Origin: Natronorubrum sediminis
Lineage (GTDB): Archaea; Halobacteriota; Halobacteria; Halobacteriales; Natrialbaceae
Assembly: GCF_900108095.1 (NCBI RefSeq)
Contig: NZ_FNWL01000004.1
Location: 212,256-276,255, forward strand
Length of the DNA stretch: 64,000 nt
Direction of reading: 5' to 3'
Under the pieces are notes generated by a model. The model saw nothing but the letters and a program-made list of their open reading frames with translations. It was not told the origin of the DNA and did not search any database. Position numbers and translations under genes: made by a program. Each line of letters opens with the position of its first letter. Position 1 is the first letter of the stretch. Below are positions 33,472 through 42,169 of this stretch, in pieces.

Positions 33472-34077
33472 TTAGTTCCCTCCGTTTCCGATTACGTCGT
33501 CGTCGTTTTCGTCGTCGACGTCGTTATCGAAGTCGTCGTCATCGTCGACGTCATCCTCGAAGTCGTCGTCATCATCCAGATCGTCATCGTCCAGGTCATC
33601 GTCCTCGAGGTCGTCATCATCGTCGACATCGTCGTCTGGCTCCGCAGCGTCGTCCAGGGACGTGCTGAGGAGGTTGAGATCCGGACTCAACATCGAAGCG
33701 TCTTCGCTGATCGTCCCGGTGTCACCGGCGCTCAGCTGCTGACCGTCGGCGAACAGGAACGTCGTAATTCCCGCTTCTTCTCCGATATCGTAACGGATGA
33801 TGTGGCCGCCCCACTCGTCGGGCTGGCTGATCTCGTCGACGGTCTCGTCGTCGTCTTGGAGGATGTTGACCGTCGTACTCGTTTCGAGTACCGCGATGAC
33901 GCTGAAGTCCGCGCCGGGATAGTAGTTGTTCGCGAAGACGGCTACTCGATCCGACTCCTGTGCGCCCACGGTGGCGGTGCCAAATCCGGCCGTTCCGAGC
34001 GCAAGCGCACCCGTTGCGAGGGCACTCTTGGCCATGAACGACCGTCTCGAGTCGCCAGTTTGATCTTGGTTGCTCAT
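33472..34077 (-). CDS. First member of the tandem family: Tat-exported, Asp-rich tail
   Basis: 201 residues. Tat signal SRRSFMAKSALATGALALGT with a likely cleavage near GAQ (about residue 40). The family domain follows (about 44-140): VAVFANNYYPGADFSVIAVL, ETSTTVNILQDDDETVDEIS, QPDEWGGHIIRYDIGEEAG, TTFLFADGQQLSAGDTGTIS, MLSPDLNLLSTSLDD. The last 55 residues are an almost pure Asp/Asn/Glu run of short repeats (DDDD-L/F-E/D), a possible cation-binding or solubility tail. Function unknown. Confidence 0.8.
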   Translation of the reverse strand: MSNQDQTGDSRRSFMAKSALATGALALGTAGFGTATVGAQESDRVAVFANNYYPGADFSVIAVLETSTTVNILQDDDETVDEISQPDEWGGHIIRYDIGEEAGITTFLFADGQQLSAGDTGTISEDASMLSPDLNLLSTSLDDAAEPDDDVDDDDDLEDDDLDDDDLDDDDDFEDDVDDDDDFDNDVDDENDDDVIGNGGN

Positions 34078-35035
34078 TTGTCTCTCACGCCCCTTACGGG
34101 ACAGACAAGAGTACCCCCAGTTTCCAGATTAACACCGACGACTGTTCCTTCTCATATCAATGAATTTCCTTCGGGGCAATCAGGCGTGCAGAATACCCCT
34201 CGATTGCTCTGTAATTCGGTGTTCACGTCAAATCACACCGATAACTCATCGATTGAAACTGTCTCGGATCCATCAAACTATATTCCGACGACGGTGATGC
34301 CAACCACTCGACATAGCCACAACCGCCGCTAAAACACGTGATTGCGTCGTTCTAACGAGGTGAGGATCACCGGCTCACGGAGGTCGCTCACCGATGGCAT
34401 TTTGTACAGTTTCTCGCCGGTCAATTCCCATCTAACCGCTAGTTAGCTCTCGGACACCCCTCACTAGTGAGTCGTTCCATGGACGTGACGTGAAACGGCG
34501 TTTCACTCGAGATAGCGGGCGTACATTACCGTCATTGGCCACACAGAGGCGAGCGTCGGCTGGAAACGAACTCCTTCTGATTTAACGGTTCGAAACGACC
34601 GTGTTACACGTCGCCAACTGTTTATTCTGCCGACAATCGAAGAACGTGCCACGTCAGTTGTTCATACTGAATTACGAACTGGTAACTACGATCTCATCCT
34701 CGAGCGAAAAACACGCCCTCACGGCTCGAGGTGCGCCTCTCCGGCTGTTTCGTCTTCGCGTCCGACGGTGTGCGTTCCCCTCCGTTCCGATGAAACGAAA
34801 CGAGCGGTTGACTCAGCGTCTCATCGCACGATCTCGCCTCACAACCGTCTGCCGACACCAGAATACCGACAGTACGTGCCAGTGGTAGCGGTGGTGGTCG
34901 TACCGGTTGGTGGTAGTCGTGGTGGTGAACACGTCTCGAGCAGTCCGTACTCGCTTGGCTCGCGCCGATGAGGTAGTTTTTGCCAGCGCTGGCGACAACG
35001 GAAGGGTTTACACGCTCCGCACGATTGTCTCGCGC
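34078..35035. other. 958-bp non-coding region with several palindromes
   Basis: No supportable gene despite its length; open frames such as 34601-34888 have codon use unlike neighbours. The left part is A/T-richer. It holds CTAAC-N5-GTTAG near 34434, the 12-bp palindrome CTCACTAGTGAG (34460-34471) and GTGAAAC-GGC-GTTTCAC (34490-34506), plus a GGTGGT-rich stretch at about 34880-34930. It must contain the promoters for the three-gene family and for serA. Confidence 0.45.
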
Positions 35036-36622
35036 ATGAAGGTACTCGTCACGGATCCGATCGCTGATGCGGGTCTGGACGTTCTCAGAGATGCCGGCCA
35101 CGAGGTCGAGACTGGCTACGAACTCGAGGGTGGGGAACTGCTCGAGGCCGTATCTGACGCCCACGGACTGATCGTCCGCTCGGGAACCGAAGTCACCGAA
35201 GAAGTCCTCGAGGCGGCCGAAGAACTCGCGATCGTCGGCCGAGCAGGGATCGGCGTCGACAACATCGACATCGAGGCTGCGACCGACGAGGGGATCATCG
35301 TCGCGAACGCGCCCGAAGGAAACGTTCGCGCGGCCGCCGAACACACCGTCGCGATGACGTTCGCCGCCGCTCGTTCGATCCCGCAGGCACACATTCGCCT
35401 GAAAAACGGCGAGTGGGCGAAAAGCGACTATCTCGGTGCCGAACTCGACAGCAAGACGCTCGGCGTCGTCGGCCTCGGACGCGTCGGCCAGGAAGTCGCC
35501 AAGAAACTCGACTCGCTGGGCATGGACATCGTCGCGTTCGACCCCTACATCTCCGAGGAGCGCGCCGACCGACTCGGTGCCGAACTCGTCGAGTTCGAGG
35601 AGTGTCTCGAGCGCGGCGACTTCGTCACCATCCACACGCCGCTGACGCCCGAGACGGAGGGCATGATCGGCGAAGACGAACTCGACCTGCTCGAGGACGG
35701 CTACATCGTCAACGTCGGCCGGGGCGGCATCATCCAGGAAGACGCTCTCGCCGCGAAGGTCGAAGACGGCACGCTCGCCGGCGCTGCACTCGACGTCTTC
35801 GCCGAAGAGCCACTGCCGGTCGACTCGTCGCTGCTCGAGCACGAAGACGTCATCGTCACGCCCCACCTCGGTGCCTCGACGGAGGCGGCCCAGGAGAACG
35901 TCGCAACCTCGACGGCCGAACAGGTCGTCGCTGCGATCGCGGGCGAACCGGTCATGAACGCCCTCAACGCACCCTCGATCGACGAGAGCGCGTTCCCGCG
36001 CCTCGAGCCCTACATCGAAATTGCCGACACCGCGGGCAAGGTCGCCGCACAGTTACTCGACGGTCGAATCGAGCGCGTCGAAATCACGTACGAAGGCGAC
36101 ATCGCCGACGAGGACGTCGAGTTCGTTACCGCGAGTGCACTCAAGGGCGTCTTCGAACCCCTCGAGTGGCAGGTCAACGCGGTCAACGCCCCCCAGATCG
36201 CGGAGGACCGCGGCGTCGACGTCACCGAGTCCAAGACGCGACAGGCAGCCGACTTCCAGAGTCTGATCTCGGTCACCGTCGGCAACGATGACGACGAAGT
36301 CGCGGTCGACGGCACCCTCTTCGCTGGCGACGATCCACGGATCGTTCGCGTCGACGGCTACCGCGTCGACGCCATCCCGCACGGAAAGATGGTCGTCACG
36401 CGAAACACCGACGAACCCGGCGTCATCGGCCTTATCGGGAGCGTCATGGGCGAACACGGCGTCAACATCGCCGGCATGTTCAACGCTCGCGAAACCCACG
36501 GCGGCGAGGCCCTGACCGTCTACAACGTCGACAGTCAGGTTCCCGACGCCGCGAAGGAGGACCTCGAGTCCGACGATCGGATCATCGGCATCGACTACAT
36601 TACGCTGAACGGACAGGTCTGA
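35036..36622 (+). CDS. serA: D-3-phosphoglycerate dehydrogenase
   Basis: 528 residues from ATG 35036, the length of the long SerA form. Substrate/nucleotide-binding domains at the N-terminus (MKVLVTDPIADAGLDVL, GRAGIGVDNIDIEAAT, NAPEGNVRAAAEHTVA; dinucleotide fold LGVVGLGRVGQEVAKK; YIVNVGRGGIIQED; catalytic His in VTPHLGASTEAAQENV), then an intervening substrate-binding domain (about 320-440) and a C-terminal ACT domain (about 455-528; DEPGVIGLIGSVMGEHGVNI). It oxidises 3-phosphoglycerate as the first step of serine synthesis; the ACT domain suggests serine feedback. Confidence 0.95.
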   Translation: MKVLVTDPIADAGLDVLRDAGHEVETGYELEGGELLEAVSDAHGLIVRSGTEVTEEVLEAAEELAIVGRAGIGVDNIDIEAATDEGIIVANAPEGNVRAAAEHTVAMTFAAARSIPQAHIRLKNGEWAKSDYLGAELDSKTLGVVGLGRVGQEVAKKLDSLGMDIVAFDPYISEERADRLGAELVEFEECLERGDFVTIHTPLTPETEGMIGEDELDLLEDGYIVNVGRGGIIQEDALAAKVEDGTLAGAALDVFAEEPLPVDSSLLEHEDVIVTPHLGASTEAAQENVATSTAEQVVAAIAGEPVMNALNAPSIDESAFPRLEPYIEIADTAGKVAAQLLDGRIERVEITYEGDIADEDVEFVTASALKGVFEPLEWQVNAVNAPQIAEDRGVDVTESKTRQAADFQSLISVTVGNDDDEVAVDGTLFAGDDPRIVRVDGYRVDAIPHGKMVVTRNTDEPGVIGLIGSVMGEHGVNIAGMFNARETHGGEALTVYNVDSQVPDAAKEDLESDDRIIGIDYITLNGQV

Positions 36623-36640
36623 GGTCTCAATCGGCGAAGG

Positions 36641-36647
36641 TTTTTTT
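36641..36647 (+). terminator. Oligo-T tract after serA
   Basis: TTTTTTT 19 nt past the serA stop, fitting the intrinsic oligo-T termination of archaeal RNA polymerase. Confidence 0.45.
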
Positions 36648-36682
36648 CGCGACTCTTCGTTCGTCGCCCGTCCCGTTTCGGC

Positions 36683-36814
36683 TCAGATTCGATGCCCGTC
36701 AGGGCGTGCGGGAAGCGTTCGGAGGCAGTTTCGACAGTACGTATAGCAGTGGTCGTTCGTCGTCTCACAAACCCGGCAGGTAACCGGCTTCTCGAATGTC
36801 CTGCGAGAACTCAT
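36683..36814 (-). CDS. Small zinc-ribbon protein (43 aa)
   Basis: Short gene between serA and a small membrane protein gene, minus strand, ATG 36814 to TGA 36683. It reads MSSRRTFEKPVTCRVCETTN, DHCYTYCRNCLRTLPARPDG, HRI. Cysteines C13-x2-C16 and C27-x2-C30 make a zinc ribbon, with C23 and H22 extra. A GTG five codons upstream is an alternative start. Haloarchaea have many such very small two-CxxC proteins, several with regulatory roles. Third-position GC is about two thirds, lower than in long genes, so the call rests on the cysteine pattern. Confidence 0.55.
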   Translation of the reverse strand: MSSRRTFEKPVTCRVCETTNDHCYTYCRNCLRTLPARPDGHRI

Positions 36815-36975
36815 CGTCGATGGCTCCACCCGCGATTGCAATAGCGTCCGCGCTCACGCTTGCAAGGCTGCGCGGAAACCGCCGCGGGGACGCGCTCTCT
36901 GCGTGTGATAGGTCGGTTTGCCAGCACACAGCGTTATCTACGTCGGCGGTCGAGACCCAACTCGAGGGACGACCC

Positions 36976-37245
36976 ATGTCATGTGCACACCATCCAGACG
37001 AACCCGACTCGACGCCAAGTTCCGAATCGGACGCGGCGGAGATGCAGTGGATGCTCCGCAAGGGAATCGCCCTCGCACTCATCTCCATCGTTGCCTTGCT
37101 CGTCTTGATCGTCGGGCTCGACGTGATGACGGGCTTGATCGACCTCTCGCTCGGAACCGGGCAACTCGCCCTCGGTGGCGTCCTCGTCATCCTCTCGCTG
37201 GTCGTCATCGGCTTCGCGTGGCCGTCCGACGACCGAGAGGAGTGA
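36976..37245 (+). CDS. Small two-span membrane protein
   Basis: 89 residues from ATG 36976 (MSCAHHPDEPDSTPSSESDA). Short Cys/His-containing N-terminus, then two membrane spans at about 34-54 (ALALISIVALLVLIVGLDV) and 60-80 (LALGGVLVILSLVVIGFAW), ending in charged DDREE. The frame upstream to 36796 is not preferred because it crosses the antisense zinc-ribbon gene. Function unknown; conserved as a DUF in haloarchaea in my recollection. Confidence 0.65.
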   Translation: MSCAHHPDEPDSTPSSESDAAEMQWMLRKGIALALISIVALLVLIVGLDVMTGLIDLSLGTGQLALGGVLVILSLVVIGFAWPSDDREE

Positions 37246-37384
37246 TCGCCGCCGTCCTGAACGGCCGCTGAATACGACGTTCGGATTTTGCTTCTCGAGT
37301 GTCCCGAGTACACGCTAGCACCCCGCCATCCCCGGGCGAGCGCCGTGGCAAAAGACCTATCGCCCTTCCAGACAACCATCGCAT

Positions 37385-37756
37385 ATGGACGACGCCGTTG
37401 CGGTCGACTTCGGCGAGGACGGACTCGTCCCTGCCGTCGCACAGGACGCGACGTCGGGCGAGGTGCTCATGCTCGCGTACGTCTCGCCCGAGGCGCTCGA
37501 GCGCACGCGCGAGACGGGTGTCGCACACTATTATTCCCGAAGCCGCGAGGAACTGTGGCAAAAGGGCAAGACGAGCGGCCACGAACAACACGTCCAGGAG
37601 GTTCGCGTCGACTGTGACGCCGATACGTTGCTCTACGTCGTCGAGCAAGACGGCGGGGCCTGTCACACCGGTTATCGCTCGTGTTTCTATCGCACTATCG
37701 AGGGTGAGACGGTCGGCGAACGGGTGTTCGATCCCGACGCAGTCTACGACGAGTGA
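37385..37756 (+). CDS. hisI: Phosphoribosyl-AMP cyclohydrolase
   Basis: 123 residues, the usual size of the stand-alone enzyme. [55 protein letters not shown], then metal-binding [14 protein letters not shown] and [14 protein letters not shown]. It opens the purine ring of phosphoribosyl-AMP in histidine synthesis and uses zinc and magnesium. HisE is not fused and no other his gene is near. The next gene starts 6 nt downstream. Confidence 0.95.
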   Translation: MDDAVAVDFGEDGLVPAVAQDATSGEVLMLAYVSPEALERTRETGVAHYYSRSREELWQKGKTSGHEQHVQEVRVDCDADTLLYVVEQDGGACHTGYRSCFYRTIEGETVGERVFDPDAVYDE

Positions 37757-37762
37757 TCACCA

Positions 37763-38932
37763 ATGAGCGAGCGCGTTCACTCCCCCGGTGACGACGCGAG
37801 TCGCGACGATCACACGGCACGTGAGACACTCGAGGCCGCGCGCGAGCGCTTCGAGCAGGCAGAAGCACGGATCGACGACGCCGGCGGTGACGCCGTCGCG
37901 GAGGCGGCTGAAGCCTACCGCGACGCGACCGACTTACTCGAGTCGTACGTCGACCGGGCGACCGGAACCGGCCGAGAAAATTTTCAGGCGTACCTCGAAC
38001 TCGAGGGGAAGTTCGACTCGCTCGTTTCGGAGCTCTCCGACGAACTGAGGGGGAGAGAGGCGTTCGAGGATGCGCTAGACGCGATCGACAAGCGCCGGCT
38101 CAGCGAGTCGGATTTCGAGCGAGCGCACGAGGCGCTCGAGCCGGCCGAACAGTACGCGCAGTTGCTCGAGGAGCGCGAGGCGGCCCGGGAGGCGATCGAC
38201 GAGGCGCGGACGAACGCTGCGAAACGCTATCGGGCGTTGGGCGAGGAAATCGACGCCCACGAGCGACTACTCGAACTCGGGAACGCGGATATCGACGCGC
38301 CGGTCGAGGAGCTTCGAGCACCGCTCGAGGCGTACAACGAGGCGATCGACGAGGCGTTTACGGCGTATCGGCTGGAAGCGTCGGCCCGCGAGGTGTTCGC
38401 CCTGCTCGAACGCAGTCGCTGGTACCCCTTCGTCGAGTATGAACAGCCACCGGACGATCTGGCTGCGTACGTTCGAGACGATCCGGCCGGCGAGTACACG
38501 ATTCCAGAACTCCTCGAGTACGCCGACTACTCGCGGTCGAAACTCGACCACTACGTCGACAGTGCGGACGAACTCAAGCGGCAAGTGGCGACCCAGCGGA
38601 CGTTTCTCGACGGCATCGACGCCGGCCCGCTCAGACTCGAGTGGCCGCCGACGGAGGCACCCGTCTTGCGGCGAAAAACCCGGGAAATTCGGCCGTTCGT
38701 CGAGCGAGTCGCGGACGAGGAGACCGTCGCCCGAGTGCGTGAACTCCGTCGGTTGACGACCGACTCCGAGTTCGACTTTGACCGCTTACAGACGGCGGCT
38801 CAGGCCGTCGACCAGCTCACACCGACGGAGCGCGACCGACTGGCTGACGGTCGCGTCGCGGCCGAACTCGAGGAGCTGCGGTCGGAGCGAGCGCGACTCG
38901 AAGCGGCACTCGACGTCGAGGACCCGATCTGA
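37763..38932 (+). CDS. Coiled-coil protein of unknown function (DUF7118-like)
   Basis: 389 residues, nearly all alpha-helical, charged and Ala/Glu/Arg-rich, with heptad-like segments at about 20-70, 85-190 and 245-300 and at the C-terminus. A conserved-looking non-helical block is near 213-235 (SRWYPFVEYEQPPDDLAAYV). No membrane span or signal. It follows hisI by 6 nt, an arrangement I recall from other haloarchaea (DUF7118), but a link to histidine synthesis is not implied by the sequence. Confidence 0.7.
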   Translation: MSERVHSPGDDASRDDHTARETLEAARERFEQAEARIDDAGGDAVAEAAEAYRDATDLLESYVDRATGTGRENFQAYLELEGKFDSLVSELSDELRGREAFEDALDAIDKRRLSESDFERAHEALEPAEQYAQLLEEREAAREAIDEARTNAAKRYRALGEEIDAHERLLELGNADIDAPVEELRAPLEAYNEAIDEAFTAYRLEASAREVFALLERSRWYPFVEYEQPPDDLAAYVRDDPAGEYTIPELLEYADYSRSKLDHYVDSADELKRQVATQRTFLDGIDAGPLRLEWPPTEAPVLRRKTREIRPFVERVADEETVARVRELRRLTTDSEFDFDRLQTAAQAVDQLTPTERDRLADGRVAAELEELRSERARLEAALDVEDPI

Positions 38933-39040
38933 GACTGGAGTGCTCGCGACAGCGGTAGTAGCCGCTCGGACTGACTGTCTTCCGAGTCTTAACAATTCAC
39001 ATCGCACTATTATTATGTCGGTGCGCCGTACCCGGTGGCA

Positions 39041-40294
39041 ATGAGTAACTGGAACCGCCTCTTGAGTGCACTGGGTGTCGTTTTGCTGGTTATTGCGGGG
39101 GGTTCGATCACGTACACGCTGCTCATCAAGGGAAACCACCTCAGTGCGGCGTTGCTCGAGGCTGCCATCGACTCGATTCTGATCGGGGTCCCGGGGATCG
39201 CGATGGTGTACGCCGGGACATGGTTACCGTCGACGACAATTCTCCCCGAGTTGTACTCGCGTATTGTGGCATGGACTGGCGGGGGAATCGCCGTCATGGG
39301 ACTCATCGTCGGCCTCCGCGAACTTCACCCCGGCGTCGAACTCACGCTCACGGGCGGCACGCAGGTAATTTTACTCTCGATCAGTTCGGTGACCGGACTC
39401 CTCGTCGGCGTCCTGAACGCCCGTACCCACACGCAGGCGAAGGCGCTCGAGCGAAAGAACCGTGAACTGAAACGAAAGTACGAACTCGAGAAGCAAAACG
39501 AACGGCTGAGACGAACCGAACGCCGCCTCGAAAACGCGATTACGGAACTCGAGGCGTCGAACGAACGCTTAGAGGAGTTCGCCTACGCCGTCTCGCACGA
39601 CCTCCAGGAGCCGCTTCGAATGGTGACGAGTTACCTCCAGTTGCTCGAGCGACGGTACGGCGACGAACTGGAGGAAGACGGCGAGGAGTTCGTCGACTAC
39701 GCCGTCGACGGCGCCGAGCGAATGCGAGCGATGATCGACGGCCTGCTCGAGTATTCACGCGTCGAAACGCGGGGAGATCCTTTTGAGTCGGTCGATCTCG
39801 AGGCCGTCCTCGACGACGTGTACACCGATCTCCAGTTCAAAATCGAGGAGACCGACGCGGACCTCGAGCGTGCGCCGATGCCGACCGTTCACGGCGACGA
39901 GGCGCAATTGCGACAACTGTTCCAGAACCTGCTCACGAACGCGATGGTGTACAGCGGCGAGGGGACGCCCCGGATTCGAATTTCGGCCGAACGGGACGGG
40001 CCGCTGTGGACCGTTTTCGTCAGCGACGATGGAATCGGGATGGACCCGGATAACACCGACCGAATCTTCGACATTTTCCAGCGACTGCACACGGCCGACG
40101 AACAGTCCGGATCGGGGATCGGATTGGCCGTCTGTAAACGCGTCGTCGAACGCCACGGCGGCGACATCTGGGTCGATACCGAACCCGGCGTCGGATCGAC
40201 GTTTTTCTTCCAACTGTACGATTCGGATCGAGCGGATCTCGCCCCTGCCGGCGACAGCACGCTCTCACAACCGGAATCGAATCCCGGCGAGTGA
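39041..40294 (+). CDS. Membrane sensor histidine kinase
   Basis: 417 residues from ATG 39041; GTG 39035 is an alternative. Four membrane spans at about 7-27, 36-58, 74-92 and 106-126, a coiled linker (about 132-178), HisKA with phospho-acceptor His186 (FAYAVSHDLQEPLRMVTSYL), and HATPase_c with N-box (LFQNLLTNAMVYS), G1 FVSDDGIGMDPDN, F-box FDIFQRLH and G2 SGSGIGLAVCKRVVERHGG. Complete and probably active. There is no response regulator nearby, as usual for haloarchaeal orphan kinases. The signal is unknown. Confidence 0.93.
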   Translation: MSNWNRLLSALGVVLLVIAGGSITYTLLIKGNHLSAALLEAAIDSILIGVPGIAMVYAGTWLPSTTILPELYSRIVAWTGGGIAVMGLIVGLRELHPGVELTLTGGTQVILLSISSVTGLLVGVLNARTHTQAKALERKNRELKRKYELEKQNERLRRTERRLENAITELEASNERLEEFAYAVSHDLQEPLRMVTSYLQLLERRYGDELEEDGEEFVDYAVDGAERMRAMIDGLLEYSRVETRGDPFESVDLEAVLDDVYTDLQFKIEETDADLERAPMPTVHGDEAQLRQLFQNLLTNAMVYSGEGTPRIRISAERDGPLWTVFVSDDGIGMDPDNTDRIFDIFQRLHTADEQSGSGIGLAVCKRVVERHGGDIWVDTEPGVGSTFFFQLYDSDRADLAPAGDSTLSQPESNPGE

Positions 40295-40361
40295 CTGTGC
40301 GTCCCGTCGCCCGGCTGCTGGGAGGCGATAACTGAAGGCAATCGCTGCCGTACGCTCCGAT

Positions 40362-40775
40362 ATGACGCGCCACCTGCTCGTACCGATGGACGACTCCGAG
40401 CCGGCTCGCGGGGCGCTCGAGCACGCGCTCACGGTCTTTCCCAACGACGAGATCACGGTCGTCCACGCCATCGACGACCTCGAGTCGGCTTACGGCGGCG
40501 GCTCGCCGGTCGACGCTGACACCGACGCTGGAACGCCTGAACCCGACTTCTTCGCGGACGTGCGCACGATCGGCGAGGAGTACGACAACGAGGTTGCGAC
40601 CGCCGTCGTCGAGGGAACGTCTGCGACCGCGATCCTCGAGTTCGGTCGTGAGCACGGCGTCGACCAGATAATTATGGGCAGTGAGGGTCGCTCGGGCGTC
40701 TCTCGAGTGCTCCTCGGCAGCGTCGCCGAAGCCGTCACGCGACAGTCTGAGATTCCAGTGACGATCGTACCCTGA
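40362..40775 (+). CDS. Universal stress protein, UspA type
   Basis: 137 residues, one Usp domain. MTRHLLVPMDDSEPARGALE opens the fold and the ATP-binding stretch is IIMGSEGRSGVSRVLLGSVA, matching G-2x-G-9x-G-(S/T), so nucleotide binding is expected. Gene 68 bp downstream of the kinase on the same strand. Function in stress response is by family only. Confidence 0.9.
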   Translation: MTRHLLVPMDDSEPARGALEHALTVFPNDEITVVHAIDDLESAYGGGSPVDADTDAGTPEPDFFADVRTIGEEYDNEVATAVVEGTSATAILEFGREHGVDQIIMGSEGRSGVSRVLLGSVAEAVTRQSEIPVTIVP

Positions 40776-40851
40776 GACGAACCCTGTGGCACCTCGGGTT
40801 CGACAATCGGTGAACCAGCGGGGTTTTTCTGCTGACGAACGAAGCACGGCC

Positions 40852-41340
40852 ATGGACGACCGGGTTGGGACGACGTTGCACACCGGCCTCTTGCTGTCGA
40901 CGACGGCAGCGCTCTCGTGGCTGCTTGGCGTGCCGATGTTGTTTCCGAGTCTCGGTCCCTCCGCGTTCGTGCTGGCGCTCTTTCAGCGAAGCGACGCGAC
41001 GCGACCGCGACGCGTCATCGGCGGACACCTCATCGGCGTCGTCGCCGGGCTACTCGCCTATCACCTGCTCGCCAGCGGCGTCACGATGACGAGCGCGGCC
41101 GACCCCGGCTCGATCGAGGGACTCCGACTCGCAGTCAGCGGCGTCCTCGCGACGATGGTGACGGCCGGCGGCATGCTCGCGACGGACACTCGTCACCCGC
41201 CCGCCTGTGCGACGACGCTCATCGTCTCGCTCGGGCTGTTGACGACGCTGCTCGAGGGCGCGTTGATCGTCGGGGCGGTCGTCATCCTCGTCGCGGTCCA
41301 CCTGCTGGTGCTTCGAACACTCGAGACACTCTATCGCTAA
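40852..41340 (+). CDS. HPP-family membrane protein
   Basis: 162 residues from ATG 40852 (a GTG at 40786 is less likely). Four membrane spans at about 10-45, 62-80, 92-110 and 130-155. The namesake motif is present in TDTRHPPACATTLIVSLG, and FPSLGPSAFVLALFQ matches the first conserved block. HPP proteins of bacteria and plastids take part in nitrite transport, but haloarchaeal ones are not characterised. Follows the Usp gene by 76 bp. Confidence 0.85.
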   Translation: MDDRVGTTLHTGLLLSTTAALSWLLGVPMLFPSLGPSAFVLALFQRSDATRPRRVIGGHLIGVVAGLLAYHLLASGVTMTSAADPGSIEGLRLAVSGVLATMVTAGGMLATDTRHPPACATTLIVSLGLLTTLLEGALIVGAVVILVAVHLLVLRTLETLYR

Positions 41341-41453
41341 TTGCTCCCTTCGAGACACTCCATCGCTGACCAAACATCGGCTGGGACAGTCACGCGGGTG
41401 TTCGTCGAGGCGTCCGGTCGTCGATCACTCGAGCCGACGTCCACAGTGAGCGC

Positions 41454-42167
41454 TCAGTTCGTGGCTTGGGTGTCCTCGAGTGTAGCGGCGATTCGAGCGA
41501 CGACTGCCTCGTCGTCGGTCCAGAAGCCGTCGTACCCCTCCGATTGTTCTTGAGCGAGGAGCCCGCAGGCGTGCTCGCGGTCCGTTCCACCGTCGTAGGC
41601 AAGGACCCAGTATCGCTCGAGCGCGTCGGTCGGGTAGGGTCGATACGTGAGACCCTCGATCTCCGGTGGGTCCCAGTCCGGAACCGCGTAAATATCGATC
41701 TCCACGGCGGTCTCCGTCGCGAGGTGCCGGTACACCTCGATCTGGGGACGGAAGGCTGAGAGCGTCTGGAAGCCGACGTGGAGGCTGCCGCTGCTGACTC
41801 GCTCGGCTCGGTCCTCGATCTCCCGGCTGACCGCGAGGAGTTGCCGGCGATCGAGCGCGCTGAACACTGTCTCGTCCAGCGCGTCGAAGAGCATCTGATA
41901 GCCCGCTGAGATACGCTCGTCGTCACCCGGACGGTGGATCGGTGGCTCGAACAGCGTCTCGAGGCTCTCCAGACTGAGTGCGCCGACGAACTCGCCGTCC
42001 GTTTCGATCACCACGAACGGTTCGGGAACGGCCGGTGAGAGGGGTTCGTGATCGACGCTGACGTTGTGCGTCGCGAACATCCGTTCGACGTCCGTCCGTT
42101 CCCCATCGCGATAGACGGTGAGCGTGAGTGCTGAGTTCCGCCGCTCGTCGAGTAACGTGTCGAACAC
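41454..42167 (-). CDS. DICT sensory-domain protein
   Basis: 237 residues. Reads along the DICT (diguanylate cyclase and two-component-associated) domain: ALTLTVYRDGERTDVERMFA, PFVVIETDGEFVGALSLESL, VFSALDRRQLLAVSREIEDR, LHVGFQTLSAF, YRHLATETAVEIDIYAVPDW, YWVLAYDGG and GFWTDDEAVVARIAATLE. It begins 2 nt after the stop of the DUF7344 HTH gene, so the two are an operon. Probably the sensing partner of that DNA-binding protein; ligand unknown, light-related roles are proposed for the domain. Confidence 0.88.
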   Translation of the reverse strand: MFDTLLDERRNSALTLTVYRDGERTDVERMFATHNVSVDHEPLSPAVPEPFVVIETDGEFVGALSLESLETLFEPPIHRPGDDERISAGYQMLFDALDETVFSALDRRQLLAVSREIEDRAERVSSGSLHVGFQTLSAFRPQIEVYRHLATETAVEIDIYAVPDWDPPEIEGLTYRPYPTDALERYWVLAYDGGTDREHACGLLAQEQSEGYDGFWTDDEAVVARIAATLEDTQATN

Positions 42168-42169
42168 GA

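Noticed and set aside
34601..34888. 95-codon frame in the serA upstream gap with CLFC
   Set aside because: Basic, Ser/Arg-rich composition and no acidic bias; only one Cys pair.
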